From assembly GCA_001465935.1 (NCBI GenBank), contig LNKV01000012.1, positions 567,302-631,301 on the forward strand: a stretch of DNA of 64,000 bases. Direction: 5' to 3'. Position 1 is the stretch's first letter, and each line of letters opens with the position of its first letter. A program made the translations under genes and the position numbers. Of the stretch, positions 46,626 through 59,619 are shown piece after piece. The notes below the pieces were generated by a model. That model was not told the origin of the DNA, did not search any database, and saw only the letters and a list, made by a program, of their open reading frames with translations. The DNA is from Clarireedia homoeocarpa. Lineage: Eukaryota > Ascomycota > Leotiomycetes > Helotiales > Rutstroemiaceae.

Positions 46626-48586
46626 TCATATCATTGTCGAAAGACCATCCAGCGGACTGATGGTGGATTGCCTGTGATGCAACAAGCCTGTATTCGGCGT
46701 GGAAGTAACCGAGACTGCGCTCATTTGTGGTGTCATGGGCGGCTGTGACGGACTGGATGTGATATTATCCAACCGTTGAGGTCTCGGGGGCGGTTTCGTC
46801 ATGTTTGAAGCTCCGAGTGCACGAGTGTGTGAAGATTCTCGTCTCCGTTTTGGAGCATCCTTGATTTTTGGATGTGTGTGGCACTGATGATTAATTGATA
46901 TGTTAGTTACCGATTTCAGATTCGGGTGCTCAGACTCCGAAAAATGGGTATAGATCAGATGAAACTCACTTTGTAAGCATGCCGAAACCAGGTGGTGCCC
47001 TTCTTCTTGCTACTCACAAGAGCGACCCAGTCATTGCAACTTCCACACAGACCTTCCCAGACATCAGGATTTCCGTCCATGCGTCGCGTTTCTTGAGGCT
47101 CTTGGAACGGGCTACCGGTCGCCGCGGAAATACCGTGGGTGAAACTTTTGTCGTACTGAAGTAAATGTTTTAGCTTGTGCAAAGCTTGTAAGGAAAGATA
47201 ATAACATACCCAGAATGCGCTATTCTTCAGTACCAGCCATCGCCCTGGTTTGCAAATTCCACACCATCCTTCCCGCTTGTTTCCATGACCGCGGACCCAT
47301 CTAGGGGTGTAAAGATCTCCGTCAAAGCGTAATTCTTGCTCGTGAGGTACAAGGTCGGGATCGGAAGGGTTCATATCCTCCGGTGGAGGTGGTATCTGCT
47401 CCTCTTGCAGAGATGCGTAAAGATCCGGGGGATCACTCAAATCAGAGTAGTGAGTGTGTAAAGCATGAGGATCGGCGTTGCTTTGGAGCATGCGGAAAAG
47501 CCCATGAGACAGGAGAGGTGGTGGTGCGTCGAATTGAGGAGGCTCTTGGTAGGTATGTGATGGAAGAAGCATGCTGTTTCGATAAGGTCCATTACTGGTA
47601 ATCATGAAAGGATGTTGTTGCGTCTGCAAATTATGCATATTTAAAGGCTGTTGAGTGTTTGGGATGGTGGGTGAAGAGTGTCTAGATGACATCCGTGGAG
47701 GATATGGTGGGAATGACTCGTGGCCTTGGTGGTACACGAACGGAGATGGACGTCGATTTGGCGCAGGTGCGTAGGATCCTGTTGACCACCTCTTACCTCT
47801 GTTACTATCAATACTGTAGGGTGCTGAGCGCATAGTTGGACGTGGCGAAGGAGAAGCCCTGCCTCTGCTTTGTGTTCGAACGAGTTCGGATCTGTTCTGT
47901 GGTGTCATTCTGGGTGAGGCCACAGGTGACAGCTGTGTGGAAGACATCAACGAATTTCTATTTGATAGAGGCGGATAATCGGAGCTAAACGAAGGTGCTT
48001 CTGATAATGTAGCGGAAAACTCTTCGTATGACGGCATATCAGAAAGTCCCGTAGTTGACAAAGTGAATGAAGAGCCAGACATTCGCCGCGAACCGAATGG
48101 TTGATCCATACTCAGGCGATCCGAATCCATTCCAGAGCCACATCTTAAGTCCAAGATTGGTACAGCTTCATCGGTCGTGTAGGCTTGGCCCATATGCATT
48201 TCCGTGTCGAGACCTTGCATATCCATACCATCGTCAGAAGGCTTCGCATTCCAGTGATCTGTGAAGTCGAAGTCAGAAAACGCTTTTCCGCTGAGGCAGA
48301 GAGCATGGTCCCGATGCAATTCACGATCCGGCCCTGACGATGGTGGGTAGAAATCTTGCTGAACGGCGTAATTATGTGATAAACCGTCATGCATGGGTTG
48401 CATTGGCATTGTCGAAGAGTCCCAGGCCGGTAGAGTGTAGTTGCTTGCCTCTGGCATGCAATATGAGAACCCTGTCTCATGTATCGTTGCTGGTCGTGGT
48501 CTCATAGTTGGATGTGGTGGTGTCGTCGTCGACCACATACCCAATCCTACACTTTCCTGCTTCATAGACATTTCGTTGGGATTCAT
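46626..48586 (-). CDS. Rua1-type C-terminal domain transcription regulator
   Basis: Probable transcription regulator with the fungal Rua1 C-terminal zinc-binding domain. The founder, Ustilago maydis Rua1, activates ustilagic acid genes. Exons from the start are 48586-47210, 47155-46970 and 46883-46626, in frame to 606 residues. Residues 1-410 are Ser/Pro/Met-rich and disordered-looking. The conserved domain at about 415-530 shows RFDGDLYTPRWVRGHGNKRE, WCGICKPGRW, LCGSCNDW and a His-x3-Cys-His-x-His ending (HAYKCHTH) formed by splicing intron 2. These are candidate zinc ligands. The start is the first ATG in frame: upstream the frame stays open to about 48930 but contains no ATG and then a stop. 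The target genes cannot be inferred from neighbours, since no metabolite cluster is present. Confidence 0.85.
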
Positions 48587-51500
48587 GGTGACTGTGGAAG
48601 ATGGAAAAGACCGTGGAGGGTAATCTCTTCTGAACTTATTGTTCGGATTAAAAGTAAAAGAAGGTGGTAATGGAACTGAATGGCGGCTAGATGAAATGTA
48701 AGTAGGGTGGAACTGAAAGAGGGGCTGTTGTGGATTCCTCACGATGGTGCCGGACTGGAGTCCATGACGAATGAGGAATCTAGGACAATGATTGCAACCA
48801 GGAACCGAAAGTCTACCAAGATCGTAGTCAGCCTGGATCCGTCTAGAAGAAAAGAAGATATCCAAGGTGTGATCCACCGGTCCGGGGGGGGGCGTCGGCA
48901 AGATGAATGTATGATCCGAAGGAATTAAGGATTATTGTAATTTACCAGATGTGATAAGACCTGAGGGATGTGCAACTCTGATAAGTTATACTTTAGGGAA
49001 TGCGTAGAGTTTTCGGATGAAACGAAATTGGACAACGATGCCTCGCGATGAGGGTATGTGAGTAGGTTACTATGAATCAGTTGATAGTCTTGGGCGGAAA
49101 TGAGCGTGGTGAGTTGAGCTATGCAATATAGAAACAAACTCGTTTGGTGATCGACGTAGCCTGGCTTGAAGTAGATGAGAGCCAGCTCCCAGTATATAGA
49201 GGAGGGGGAAAGCGAAATTAAAAAGACCGTAAAGGAGTGACTGGTCGAATAGATTAGGAAGAGTTGCGATTGGGACGACGCGAAAAAGGCGGAAGAGGGG
49301 CAGTGCAGAGATCCATGAGGTATAAGAGAAGCAAGTGTCGAGGGTCGCCTGTCGTGGTTTGCAGCCCTGCCCGGGATCGGGATGTCGTTGACGGACCCAT
49401 GCCAGCGTTCCTGATACAAGCCAAACCTCACAAAACTGGTGTGGAGAGGTCTGGAAGTGCGCTTGGCCGAAAATGCTTGGCTTTACATGGATGGGTGAGT
49501 GGGGTGTGGGAAGGAAGAGCAGAGGGGACAGAGACGAGCATGAGCGAGTGGGCAGCGTAGCTGAAGTTCAACGGGTAGTGTGTGTAGTAGTGCGTAGTAG
49601 GATGGATGGGCAATAGATGAGTGAGCACATATTGCAGTGTCGAACGAGTGCAGGGCTGGGTCCTCTGGTCAGGGACTGGCCCACTGCCGCTGGCCCATCA
49701 TGGAACGACATTGGTGCGAGGCATGTGTTCATCCAGCAGCAAGTTTTTAGAGGACTACGGTAGAGGGGGGTGGCTGGTCCTGTCTCATCCCGACGCCACT
49801 ACACCTTAACCAGAGCAGTATCTGGGGTAAGGCACGTAGGCTGAGGGTTTATGATGCCGTAGGTATCCACCTGCTTTTCCCTTTTGCAGAGCTGGGAGAG
49901 GAGGGGAGCACGAAGGAGTATGTTTTCCATACAGCGTGAGCTCGCGGGGGGTTCGTAGTTTCTCAGACATTTCCCTATCAAGTAAGTCGGGGGTTGAATT
50001 CGTAACGTCCAGGGTAACTAATTGAGCCATGCAAAGTCCGTCCGAGATCAGCGAGGGCCAATGGTACCCAAAATTGGCGTTGACTAGGGGGAAGAGAAGA
50101 TTAGAAAGGGTCCAAGTTTTGCGTGAATGAGAAAGGTCTTGAAAGTATTCAGTACTCAGTGAGGACCTAGTGAGGACCTAGTTTAGTAATACTTCGAGTA
50201 GATGTGGACACGAGACAGGTGAGAATGTGGGAACGGCCAGGATTATGTTTGGTTGCAAGATCAGGCGCTGTTTGAGGATCTTCCACACATCCAGACTTTC
50301 CATCTTTTTTCCCACACGGGTAACAGGGGTACTCCACGATATATACTACCTAGTAGGGAACATACCAAGGTAGGAGGAGAAGTTGTACAACAAGGCATAT
50401 CAGCCCTAATATGATATTATATGATATGATAAAACTAGCAGCTAAGTATATTGCGCTGGGAAAAGGCTGGAAAAAGAAATAGGACTAGGGATGCTGATTG
50501 GTAGTTGAAGCATATTTAGGCAGGCGTTAGGTAACATACGTTGATAGTAGTAGTCGGATGGTTGTAGGAAACTACTCATTGATCAATGTCTGCAATTGTA
50601 TTGGTTAGCAGGCCCATTTGGCCTATTCGATCGTCCGGATCGTTAAGTCTAGAAGCTACGGGACACCAGGCGAGTAGTCATTACATGGGAAATACTCCCC
50701 GACCTATCACAACGGCTAATCATCATTTCCATGCCACACCTGAGAAATGTGAGAAATCCAGGAGGCTATTTAAAGATTCTCGGGAATCAGGTCAAACGAG
50801 CGCCAACCCTTCATTTATAGCCGTACAAAGTAGAAGAGGTAGTAGTGAGTAGGCAAGTAAGAATGGAACATCTACTTCGTAAATGCAGAAGCACAAAAAG
50901 ACGGAATATGTCTTCCCTCAGCAGCAGCCTCTGGACCGCCCGCTTCCTGACGGATCGTACGAGCGAGTGTTCGGAATGATAATGACACTGATCTGAAATA
51001 TACGGAGTTAGAGATTGTCGAGTTTGGAGCTTAGGAGCGTTTGTGTTTCTTTGGTCCGCCAGTCTCCGAGTCTGTCCACTACTCACTACCCACTATCTGT
51101 CGGTACCTGCTATGTCCAGAGTTCATTATCCAGAGACATCCTTGTGCTATGTAGGTTCGGTAGTGTTTGATGACATGGATCCTGAAACTCGATACAGGGG
51201 GGGGCAATTCTCACCACCCTCCCTTTCCCTCGTCTCTTCCCATTTGTTGCAATGCTGTCCCGACTCGCCGTATATTCCGATGACTAGCTAGTACGGACAG
51301 AGTATGGACATCGAGGATAATCAGCCATACAACAGACAGTCTCTAAAGTGCGAATAAACAGTACCTTTCTTCGATTTACCCAAGTACTTCCGGCTAACCA
51401 GGAACCAACCTTGATATCTGGCAAGGAAGATTGCTTTTGGAATCGCACAACTCAACAATAGCACCGGCTGCTTCGTACAGCAGCTACAGCTAGAGCTAGA

Positions 51501-54500
51501 GCTAGAGCTAGAGCTAGAGCTACAGCAACCCCAACCGCGCCGAAGTAAGCACAACCACCGGCGGCGGCGACAGGTGCACAGTACAAAGTATAGCAACAGC
51601 TACCAGGATCCCCAGGTAGAGCAACAGAAAAATGATGATCAAGATCGCTCTGCGGCCTGCGAAGAATTGTCCGATTTGTCAATCCCTCCCCACATCAATA
51701 GTAACCTTCATCCCGGCTCGATAACTCCATTTCGGCTGGTCCTCGCCGAGGCTACATAATCCATCTCCGAGATGGCATCTCGAGTAGTTCAACATCTGTC
51801 ATTCTAGCATACCAAACGCACCTACCCAGTCACTTTATTCGGTGGTCAACTCTTTCGAATATGACTGCCTACGGAGGTGCACAAAATAGTATCACTACGT
51901 CAAAGCTGGTACTTCATACCCGGCGCAAGTGGACAAATGCGGCAAAGTAAGAGAAGCACAGCGAACGGAAGGATCGCTAGGTATGTGCGCTTCGTCATCC
52001 TCCTTCTCTCAAACCTGGTATCAAGTTCAAGATAGTCGTCAAAAGGTAACTCAAGGTGGTATCTTCGGAAAATATTCTCTATCGAGGTTCTACAATAATT
52101 GCCAATGTTCGCTTTGCGGTGCGTATACCCTTCCACTACATCGGGTTTTCCTAGATACGGCATCTACTGTGCATCCATCCATACGGAGAATCAGGATAAA
52201 GGAAGCGCTCAATACTCATGACTCACGAATCATGGGGAGTTGGCCGGGAACTCAGTCATTCAGCTCACAACAACTCGCAAGCTTTGCTCTACTTTGCTTG
52301 ACTTTGCTCCATGTACCCTTTTCTCATACAGTACTCACTATCCTACTCTGCTCCACCACCATCACAACGCCTCTGTTCAACCATGATCCATACAGCATCG
52401 TCCACCATCTGAAGAATCCGACCATCCCGCTCATCCACCTCGTAGGGCAGCAGGGCTTCACTTCAACACAGTCTACCTACCGTCCGCTTCATACACCTCA
52501 CCTCAGCCACATACGGAAAAGCAAATACCCCGTGCACACGGGCTACCAGAGCTTCCATTGTTCTAGAGACAAGAAACGAAATGAAAGTCACAGTAGTTTG
52601 AGTTCGCCGTTCAGAGAAACAAAAACGATGTCATTGTAATCCACTCTCGTACCTTAATGTCCGTTGTCTGTACTTCGTACGGAATATCGTCTCGTCTCAC
52701 AGACTCCGCTACTATTTCCATCTACGACTAACCTCCAGATCCAAATATATACAACCGAGAACCGAGAAAGGACATGCCGTCTCCCTCAACCTCAAACCAC
52801 CTACCATACCCAGTATCAAAGCCCGCCCCTTTCCATCTCAAATAAGCCACGAATTTCCGCATCGAGCCACACCTTCTATCCTTTCCACTTTTCCTTCTCC
52901 TCGCACGTCCCTTTCCCTCCTACCCTTACTTACGAAATCGAATACGCCGAAAATCCCCCACACACACATCCATCAGCCGTACTCTAATAACGCTACATAC
53001 AAAGCACAGTTCAAACGACGCATGAATGAGCGTCTCCGAAAAAGGAAATATTGTGGAATCTGGGTCCCAGGTCCCCCTTGACAATCTCCTTCTTTCTTTA
53101 ATTTGCAACAAAACAACCGCACTAATCCTCGGTCATAACATACCTCATATGTTGATCACCGATCATGACGATGTTGGTGTTGGTCCGTGGGAGCTTACGA
53201 TACGTAAGAGAAGGGATCTGTTGCGTCCCAGGTATCTCTCTGGCGTACCGGCGGAACGGAAATTTTTCTCTCGCCAGAGAATGAACCAGATATAGCACGT
53301 ACGGTAACTTACGGGGAGAGCGATATGAGAGAGACAAGACCCTACTTTCCTACTTTGCGCTTGCGCACGTCCTAGATTTGGAAACTTCCACTGACCTTCT
53401 AGAGGAGTTCCGGAGAGCTAGAGTGGAAGATGTTTTGCCTGGGCCGGTGGATGGCTTCGTTTTGATCATAGACTACTTTGTATGTGGAGCTGGGAAGAAG
53501 TCCCCTTGAATTAAACTACTGTTTCTTCCTCTACTCTTCTCTTGTTTCTAAGAGAAAACAACTAGACGGAGGGTCCATTTGAACTATTGTAGAGCAGACA
53601 CTAAAGAGATGTGGAGGGAAGAAAGAGACTCGGGAAGAGCGCTCAGTCGACCAATCCATAGTATCTCCTTCGGCCCTGAAAAGAAGTTGCTTCGTAAGAA
53701 AGCGACCATCCCATTCCATCTGAACCTTGAATGCCGAACCCAGCCCAGCCATCCATCCCATCAATCGTCCGGTCTATACGCCTATCTCCCAGCTCTCCGT
53801 CCCAATACCATGTTTCATCCCAGCAAGCCCAAGAAAACACTCAAAGCCAGAGTAAAAAGAAAAGGATAGAGAGGAAGGATTTGCATGGCTGTCTATATTT
53901 GGCAGCATATCACGTCAATATTGTTCCTTCCCTCTTTTCCCTTGCCCTGTCCTGTCCGATTCCTTGTACTACAGCTCTGTTTTGCCCTGCTTTGCTGCTG
54001 ACCAAGAAATATCTCTGCTCGCCTTTCTCTCTCCCTCTCTGTCCCCGTGCCGTTCGGGTCTCGGCCTAGAGGCAATAAATAAATATATTTTGTTTTCTGA
54101 AACCACGTGCATGCACTTACTATTCATATATCGATACATACATGTATTTTCGGACCACCTGCTCGTTTGTTGCAGGCAGATGGATTTAACGATTGACCAC
54201 CTACCTACGCTACTTCGTAGGCAGTCGTGAAATGGGATAGAGATTGGAATCTTTGCTTATCTCCATTCCATATCACCGGAGGCTGCCTTTTACTACCCTC
54301 CCTGGCTTCCCTTCCGTTTCGTCGCCTCTCGTCTTGACAAAAGAGATGGTAACACAGCGCCAGAAATAGAATCCAGTAAGAATATTCGCGCGCAGAAATG
54401 CAAAGCAAAGTCTTTCCTTTCCGCCCACCTACCAAATTCCAAATATGCTCTCAATTCATTCTTCCACACGAGATATGCCCAGGACAAAGCACACTTCACA

Positions 54501-54534
54501 TCACACCATGTCATACCAATTCCAACCACCTGAC
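48587..54534. other. 5.9-kb spacer upstream of the Rua1-domain gene
   Basis: No gene I can support. The nearest part (48587 to about 49450) may be a long 5' leader: it is open in frame for some distance but without ATG. A CTAGAG array lies at 51482-51526. Frames such as 51929-52639 (non-ATG start, no domain) and 53026-53295 (89 codons from ATG, unrecognised) are not called. The right end holds the 3' region of the next minus-strand gene. Confidence 0.45.
51482..51526. repeat. CTAGAG hexanucleotide array
   Basis: About five copies of CTAGAG flanked by two CTACAG variants. Confidence 0.9.
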
Positions 54535-55395
54535 CTACTTGCCAATCCTCCTCCAAACCTCCTTCTCCCCGGCCGATAACTTCTCCCCCGCACTCTCAGC
54601 CCACTTCTTCGCATTATTCCAGAATCCTTCGGCCTCGCCATCTTGGTGCTGTTCGTCATCTGCTCTTGCTCCTTGTGCCCCTCCTGCTGTGTTAATCCCG
54701 CTATAGTTGGAGTTGTAATTCGCGTGGGGCAGATTGTGATGCTGATGCTGGTGCGCAGACGGTAGTTCGGCCGCATACACGTTCTGCTGATAACCCGGTG
54801 GATGTTCAAGACTTTGTCTTTGCGTTTGCGTCGGTGGAGGTTGTGTTCCTGTGCCTGTAGCATCGCCATGCACGGGCAACGAGATCGGTAGAGAGTGCAT
54901 AGACGGCGTGTTCGCAGTTGTTGTAGAACGTGGTGGAGGATTGGTGAGCTGTGGAGGTGGGATGGCCATTTGATGGGGTAGGTGGGGAGGGGGTATTGAA
55001 GATGAGAATGCAGACGCAGTAGGTAGAGGAGCAGGTGCAGCGGGGGATGCTGTCGATGGAATGGGACCCATCAACCCAGTTGCTGGCTTCGGAACTGCTC
55101 CTGGCTGTGGTGGAGGAGGAACATCGGAAGAAGCATCTTTTATCGTGCGTGTTGGCGTTGGTGCCGGGTTTGATGAAGGAGTCGTAGGGAGGTAACGTTT
55201 GGCGGCAGCAGATGATGAGGAAGTGGGTGCGGGCACGCTTGCACCGGGTCGTGCTGCTGCATATGTGCTTGATGATGTGGAGGTGGAAGTGGAAGTGGAA
55301 GTGGGGTATGCGCTTGTTTCTGCAGGTGAAGTGGAATGTGTAGAACCCGATTGTGCATTGATGGGTGCGTTTGTATGTATCGGGATTCCTGACAT
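54535..55395 (-). CDS. Low-complexity Ser/Pro/Thr-rich protein with charged C-terminus
   Basis: Not recognised by function. Single exon, 286 residues, ATG at 55395 (MSGIPIHTNAP). Residues 1-235 are Ser/Thr/Pro/Ala-rich with an (ST)n run and Pro-Gln stretches, so disordered. The last 35 residues differ sharply: GFWNNAKKWAESAGEKLSAG followed by EKEVWRRIGK looks like one amphipathic helix with regularly placed Trp and Lys/Glu. That contrast, the long ATG-started frame and the codon pattern support a real gene. I have a vague memory of similar C-termini in filamentous fungal hypothetical proteins but cannot name a family. A membrane- or protein-binding role for the helix is speculation. Confidence 0.65.
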   Translation of the reverse strand: MSGIPIHTNAPINAQSGSTHSTSPAETSAYPTSTSTSTSTSSSTYAAARPGASVPAPTSSSSAAAKRYLPTTPSSNPAPTPTRTIKDASSDVPPPPQPGAVPKPATGLMGPIPSTASPAAPAPLPTASAFSSSIPPPHLPHQMAIPPPQLTNPPPRSTTTANTPSMHSLPISLPVHGDATGTGTQPPPTQTQRQSLEHPPGYQQNVYAAELPSAHQHQHHNLPHANYNSNYSGINTAGGAQGARADDEQHQDGEAEGFWNNAKKWAESAGEKLSAGEKEVWRRIGK

Positions 55396-57354
55396 GTTTG
55401 GCTGTCAGATGTCAGTGGATGATACTATCGGTAATCAAAACTTGTGAGGCGATTCGTGTGTATATAATATGTATGTATGATGCGGAAATGCTTCTGCATC
55501 GGAATGTTATCTTGATATGGAGATACGTCACACGGAATGATATGTTGGCAGATGTGAGGATGAAAAATTGGTTATTGGTTTGAATGCCTTGCAGATCGGA
55601 TTTCTGTAGTCTGAGTAGTCTGACGAGTAGTTTGACAAGCCATGGACTGATTTCGCGAATGCGTCTAGGTGCAGAAGCTGGTTATTATCATACTACACCT
55701 ATCGATTCTTTGTTCCGATATTGCGGTGAATGGCTTGCGTTGTCCAAATTGATACTGTATTGTTACTCGGTACTGTATTGTTACATCTACTTCATATCCA
55801 AGGCCCATTTTGGTGTACTCGAGTATGCTGATGGCGCTGATGTTGATGTTGAATATCTGGTCTATGCGGTGATGACGACGTTCGGAGACAAAACAAGAGA
55901 TGATCTACACCTGCATGTCATGTACTCCTTCTCTAAAAACAAGCGCCAAGAAACAACACAAGATCATCGGCTCTGTATTAGATATTCGATACACAGACAG
56001 TAACAACTCTTCGTGCTCCGATCCCTTACTCCAAGCCCACCTTCAACGTATAGATCGAAGAAAAGGAACCATGACTGACCTACTGACTGGCTAACTGACT
56101 ACTCGTGCTTCACACACAACACTAGAGATCGGTATCGCATTTCGTATATCCCGCCATTCCAGGCAGAATAATTTCCGGGGACTATATCTGCAGGTATAGG
56201 TAAGATTTCACAGGAGACTAACCTAGATAATACTGTATGAGCAAGTAACGAAGGAAACAACCCAAGTCGTTCAAACATGCGCCTCAGAAAGAGCTACTGT
56301 ATACAAGTGCGGCAGTCTTACCTAGTGGTAACCTCAGTGTTACAATACGGGACAAAGGAGCGGGTCGGATTACAAGAACCGGGAAGTACCATGAATCTAC
56401 TGTTCAATTGGGGATTTGAGATTGGGTTTCGGAACATCATAGTTGTCAATCATCTAGATGGTCAGATACTTCCTCATCTAGGACAAGTAATCTCCTATGC
56501 TCCGTTTATTCCGTTTGTTCCGTTTGCTCCAAAAAGAGACGGCATGATAGTCGTTTGAGAGCACGGAGAGCTTCTTTTCTATCTTTGCTGTGAGGTTCAT
56601 GGTCGATCTTGATCGATTAACTGCTTGAGCAGCTCTCTTCGCATGTCAGTTTGCACAGTCGTCTGTCTGAGCAGAGAAATTCTCTGGGTCTTCTTTTTCT
56701 TCACTCCATGGTTTTTTGTCCTACCTCAATTCCACCTAGATACAAAGTCCAAAGATGTTTTACCTCGTACGCAAGTGCTGGAGAAAACTCGTGGCATCTT
56801 GATAGTATATCGCCCACTGTTTCGATGCCAAAAGAGGTGCGGTGCCTTGAGGCCGCTGAGTCGAGAGGGCTGGCTTCCCTAAGCAGCCAAACAATACACT
56901 TAGACTCATCTTCCGTAAGCCACAAGAAAGCAGTGGGTTGGAGTTGGAAAGCAACGATGCTCACGCCCTGGTATATTTCTATAATAACTCAAGTTTACAT
57001 TTCCAAAGGTCAATATTACACCTACGGCCATTCTGGCTGTATAGAATGCTACAAATTCGGATTTAAAAACACAACAAATCCGAAGGAAATCCTCTAGGAT
57101 GTCCCAACCCTCCACAAGAGCCTTATCAAAGACTTATGTGAGATGCAATGTTCCAGCAGAAGCAGACTGTAGAAAAGTCAATATCGCATTATCAAGGCTC
57201 CTGGCCTTAACGTAAGCCTTACCATGCTCTTTTACTTGACAGGCATCCCTATGCCCATAGCACATTCAAGGCCCCGGGATCTGAAGAGAGACCTGGGAAT
57301 TCCCTTCCGTCAACGCGGAAATGAGTAAATAGCTTTATCAGAGACAAAAATTTA
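55396..57354. other. 2.0-kb spacer between low-complexity gene and MFS gene
   Basis: Contains the promoter of the low-complexity gene and the 3' end of the MFS gene. Frames up to 148 codons on both strands overlap each other and show no domains. No repeat or RNA gene was recognised. Confidence 0.45.
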
Positions 57355-59383
57355 TCATCTCTTTCTTTGGAGTTCACGATAAACTCCAACACCAACCCCG
57401 ATTACCAGTAGAATGGCATTGAAAATAGCCATCATGTAGAAAGGAGCCCCATTCGAGACGGTATCGAACAGATAGCCGCCAAGTTTGGTAAGTAAAAGTA
57501 TGGCTGCACCCCCTGACAGAGAGTAAACACCTGCAATAGAACCCTTGAGATGGCTTCTGGAAGTAGCCTTCTTCAGTTTTGTAGACTCTATCAGTGGTGC
57601 AGTTTCAGGAGCATCGTTGAATGTACGATCAGGACCGTTAACTGCATCCTGCAGTTGCCCAGACAAGTTATAACCACCTTCGGCTCCGAGAACACCTCTA
57701 CCCAGGAGGCCAAGGCTGCAGACGATCTATTTGGAGTGTTAATGCACAACATACTTTGTCCGGAGATTAGATAGGGGATGTCATATTCCAATATTCGACC
57801 GGGAAGATCGTTCTCGGAGAAGACTCTCCATTGGGATCGAAGGCAGGCTCCACGTTTGTAGGAAAATCACAAATGGGGATGAGAATTTGATTTGAACTTA
57901 CTGCTCCAATTTGGCTTATGCCAATCAATACAACCATGATAAACACTGCAGGGCTTCCTCCTCGGCCGTTGATGTCCTGTGGTTCAGGGCTTACAAGTTG
58001 AGCAAAACCCGTGTAACCAACAATTCCAAATATGCTCGCCACGAGAAGTGGCACATTGAAACGGCGGAAGCGATCTGACAAATATCCGAATACCGGAGCA
58101 CATAACAGCGCAATCAATTGCGATACCCCTGTCAACTCTGCTGCCAGTACGTATGCTCTACGGCATTCTTTCTTGAGCTCGGGTGACGGATCATTTGGGG
58201 ATCCTTGGCAGAAGCCATGGCTAATAAAATAAGAGTTTATGTAGAGAGGAATAAAAAGTGATATGCCAACAGATGAAGCACGTGCGACAAATCCACCAAG
58301 ATATCCAAGTCCGATTTGGGCGTCTTTGAAGCCCAAGGCGGTTGAATCACGGAGTAAGATCCAATATGGCTGAAATTCGTCTCGTCCGTGTTCAAAGCCG
58401 TTCGGTTCCCTAGCATGGGAGTCTCGGGGAACTGATTTGCCAAGAAGTAGGCCCCATCCCTTCCCATCCTCATCTGCTAGACCTTTCAAGCCAATGAAAC
58501 AGAAGCAAGAAACTAGAAGAGCCACGACTCCGACCACGTAGAAGCTTTCTGACACCGCTTGGCCTTGAGACACCCCTTTAATCTGAGAGAACTGAGCTGG
58601 CAACGGCAGAAATACAGCTAGTGCCACCAAAGCCCCGCACCCGGTGAAGAGTCCTACTAAGCCAGCCAATCGCGGAGGGCTGGATCCAGTCTGTTTGCTG
58701 GTTTGTGATGGTTCGCTCGGGCTCTGAGTATTGTAATTGGCAGCCGTTCTTGTATTCTCGGAATCTAGGGATCGAGTCGCTATGCTGTGACGGACATTTT
58801 CTGGCAAGGTGGTTCTCGATATGTAAGAATTTTCCGAATTGTCGGTTTCTCGGCCTGTCATCGAAGGTAGGATTGCTGTTACCATCGTGGCGCTTCAATT
58901 TCGGTTAGTATGCGGGTGCAGTGTCGCTCGGATCTCAAACTCACGTAGCAGCGCCTCCGACGGAAAAGAAGAGCCTCGCAAGGAGGAGTTGTGGAAAGAC
59001 ATTTTTGGCTTGCACGAATAGGATCAATGCCACACCTACAATCGCATATCCGAGTACACATACAATTCGAACACCAACCCTGTCGCTGAGAATACCCCAC
59101 GCTGGACAGGCTACCAGAGCAACCAGCTCATCAACGAAGCCCTTCCTTACGTGTAAGTATTCAATGTTTAGTAGAAATCTGAAAATCAATGTGGTCATAC
59201 CAAAGTGCCTACTAAATCCCCCACGCCGTCTTTGATGCCAATGAGATCGGTGATGACGAATGATACGCTGCTATTGAGAAATACCAGGAAGGATATCGAG
59301 AATAAACAGACAGCCAAAAGATAGGTTACTGCTTGTGTATTCGTTGTTCTCGAGGCAAATGGCAGATACCTTGATACCGACAT
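57355..59383 (-). CDS. Major facilitator superfamily transporter
   Basis: Twelve-segment MFS transporter resembling the multidrug/vesicular-amine (DHA1/VMAT-like) branch; substrate unknown. Exons from the start are 59383-59201, 59141-58945, 58892-57902 and 57726-57355, in frame to 580 residues. The loop after the second segment shows ACPAWGILSDRVGVRI (MFS motif A form), followed by LLLARLFFSVGGAATATMVT. A second copy of motif A, APVFGYLSDRFRRFN, opens the other half. A long hydrophilic, Ser/Thr-rich loop (about 140-205) and another near 255-290 interrupt the first half, and the C-terminal half ends after YRELQRKR. Introns 1 and 2 are short, but intron 3 is 175 nt, far longer than neighbours, so an extra small exon cannot be excluded. 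The ATG at 59383 is preferred to the in-frame GTG just upstream. Confidence 0.85.
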
Positions 59384-59539
59384 TGTCACCGAAATTTGTA
59401 TGAGCCCGGGTGGCCGAAAACTTCAAAGGAAATTGATCAGCACACCCATTCAGTTACTCGGTAACAATGCAAAGGCGCATTTGAAGTCGCTGATGTTGAA
59501 TAAATAAGCTGCTGTTTCCTACAGAGCTGGTGGATGGCT

Positions 59540-59584
59540 GTGGTTGTGGTCGTTGTCGTTGTCGTGATCGCGGTCGTTGTCGTT

Positions 59585-59619
<35 letters not shown>

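Noticed and set aside
48925..49431. 168-codon minus-strand frame upstream of the Rua1-domain gene
   Set aside because: Begins at GTG and has no domain. It may be part of a leader, but there is no sign it encodes a separate protein.
51929..52639. 236-codon plus-strand frame in the long spacer
   Set aside because: Starts at GTG, and the first ATG is 18 codons in. Composition resembles translated noncoding DNA, with no hydrophobic pattern or motif. Transcript evidence could change this.
53026..53295. 89-codon ATG-started frame
   Set aside because: No resemblance to a known family and no supporting splice or context signals.
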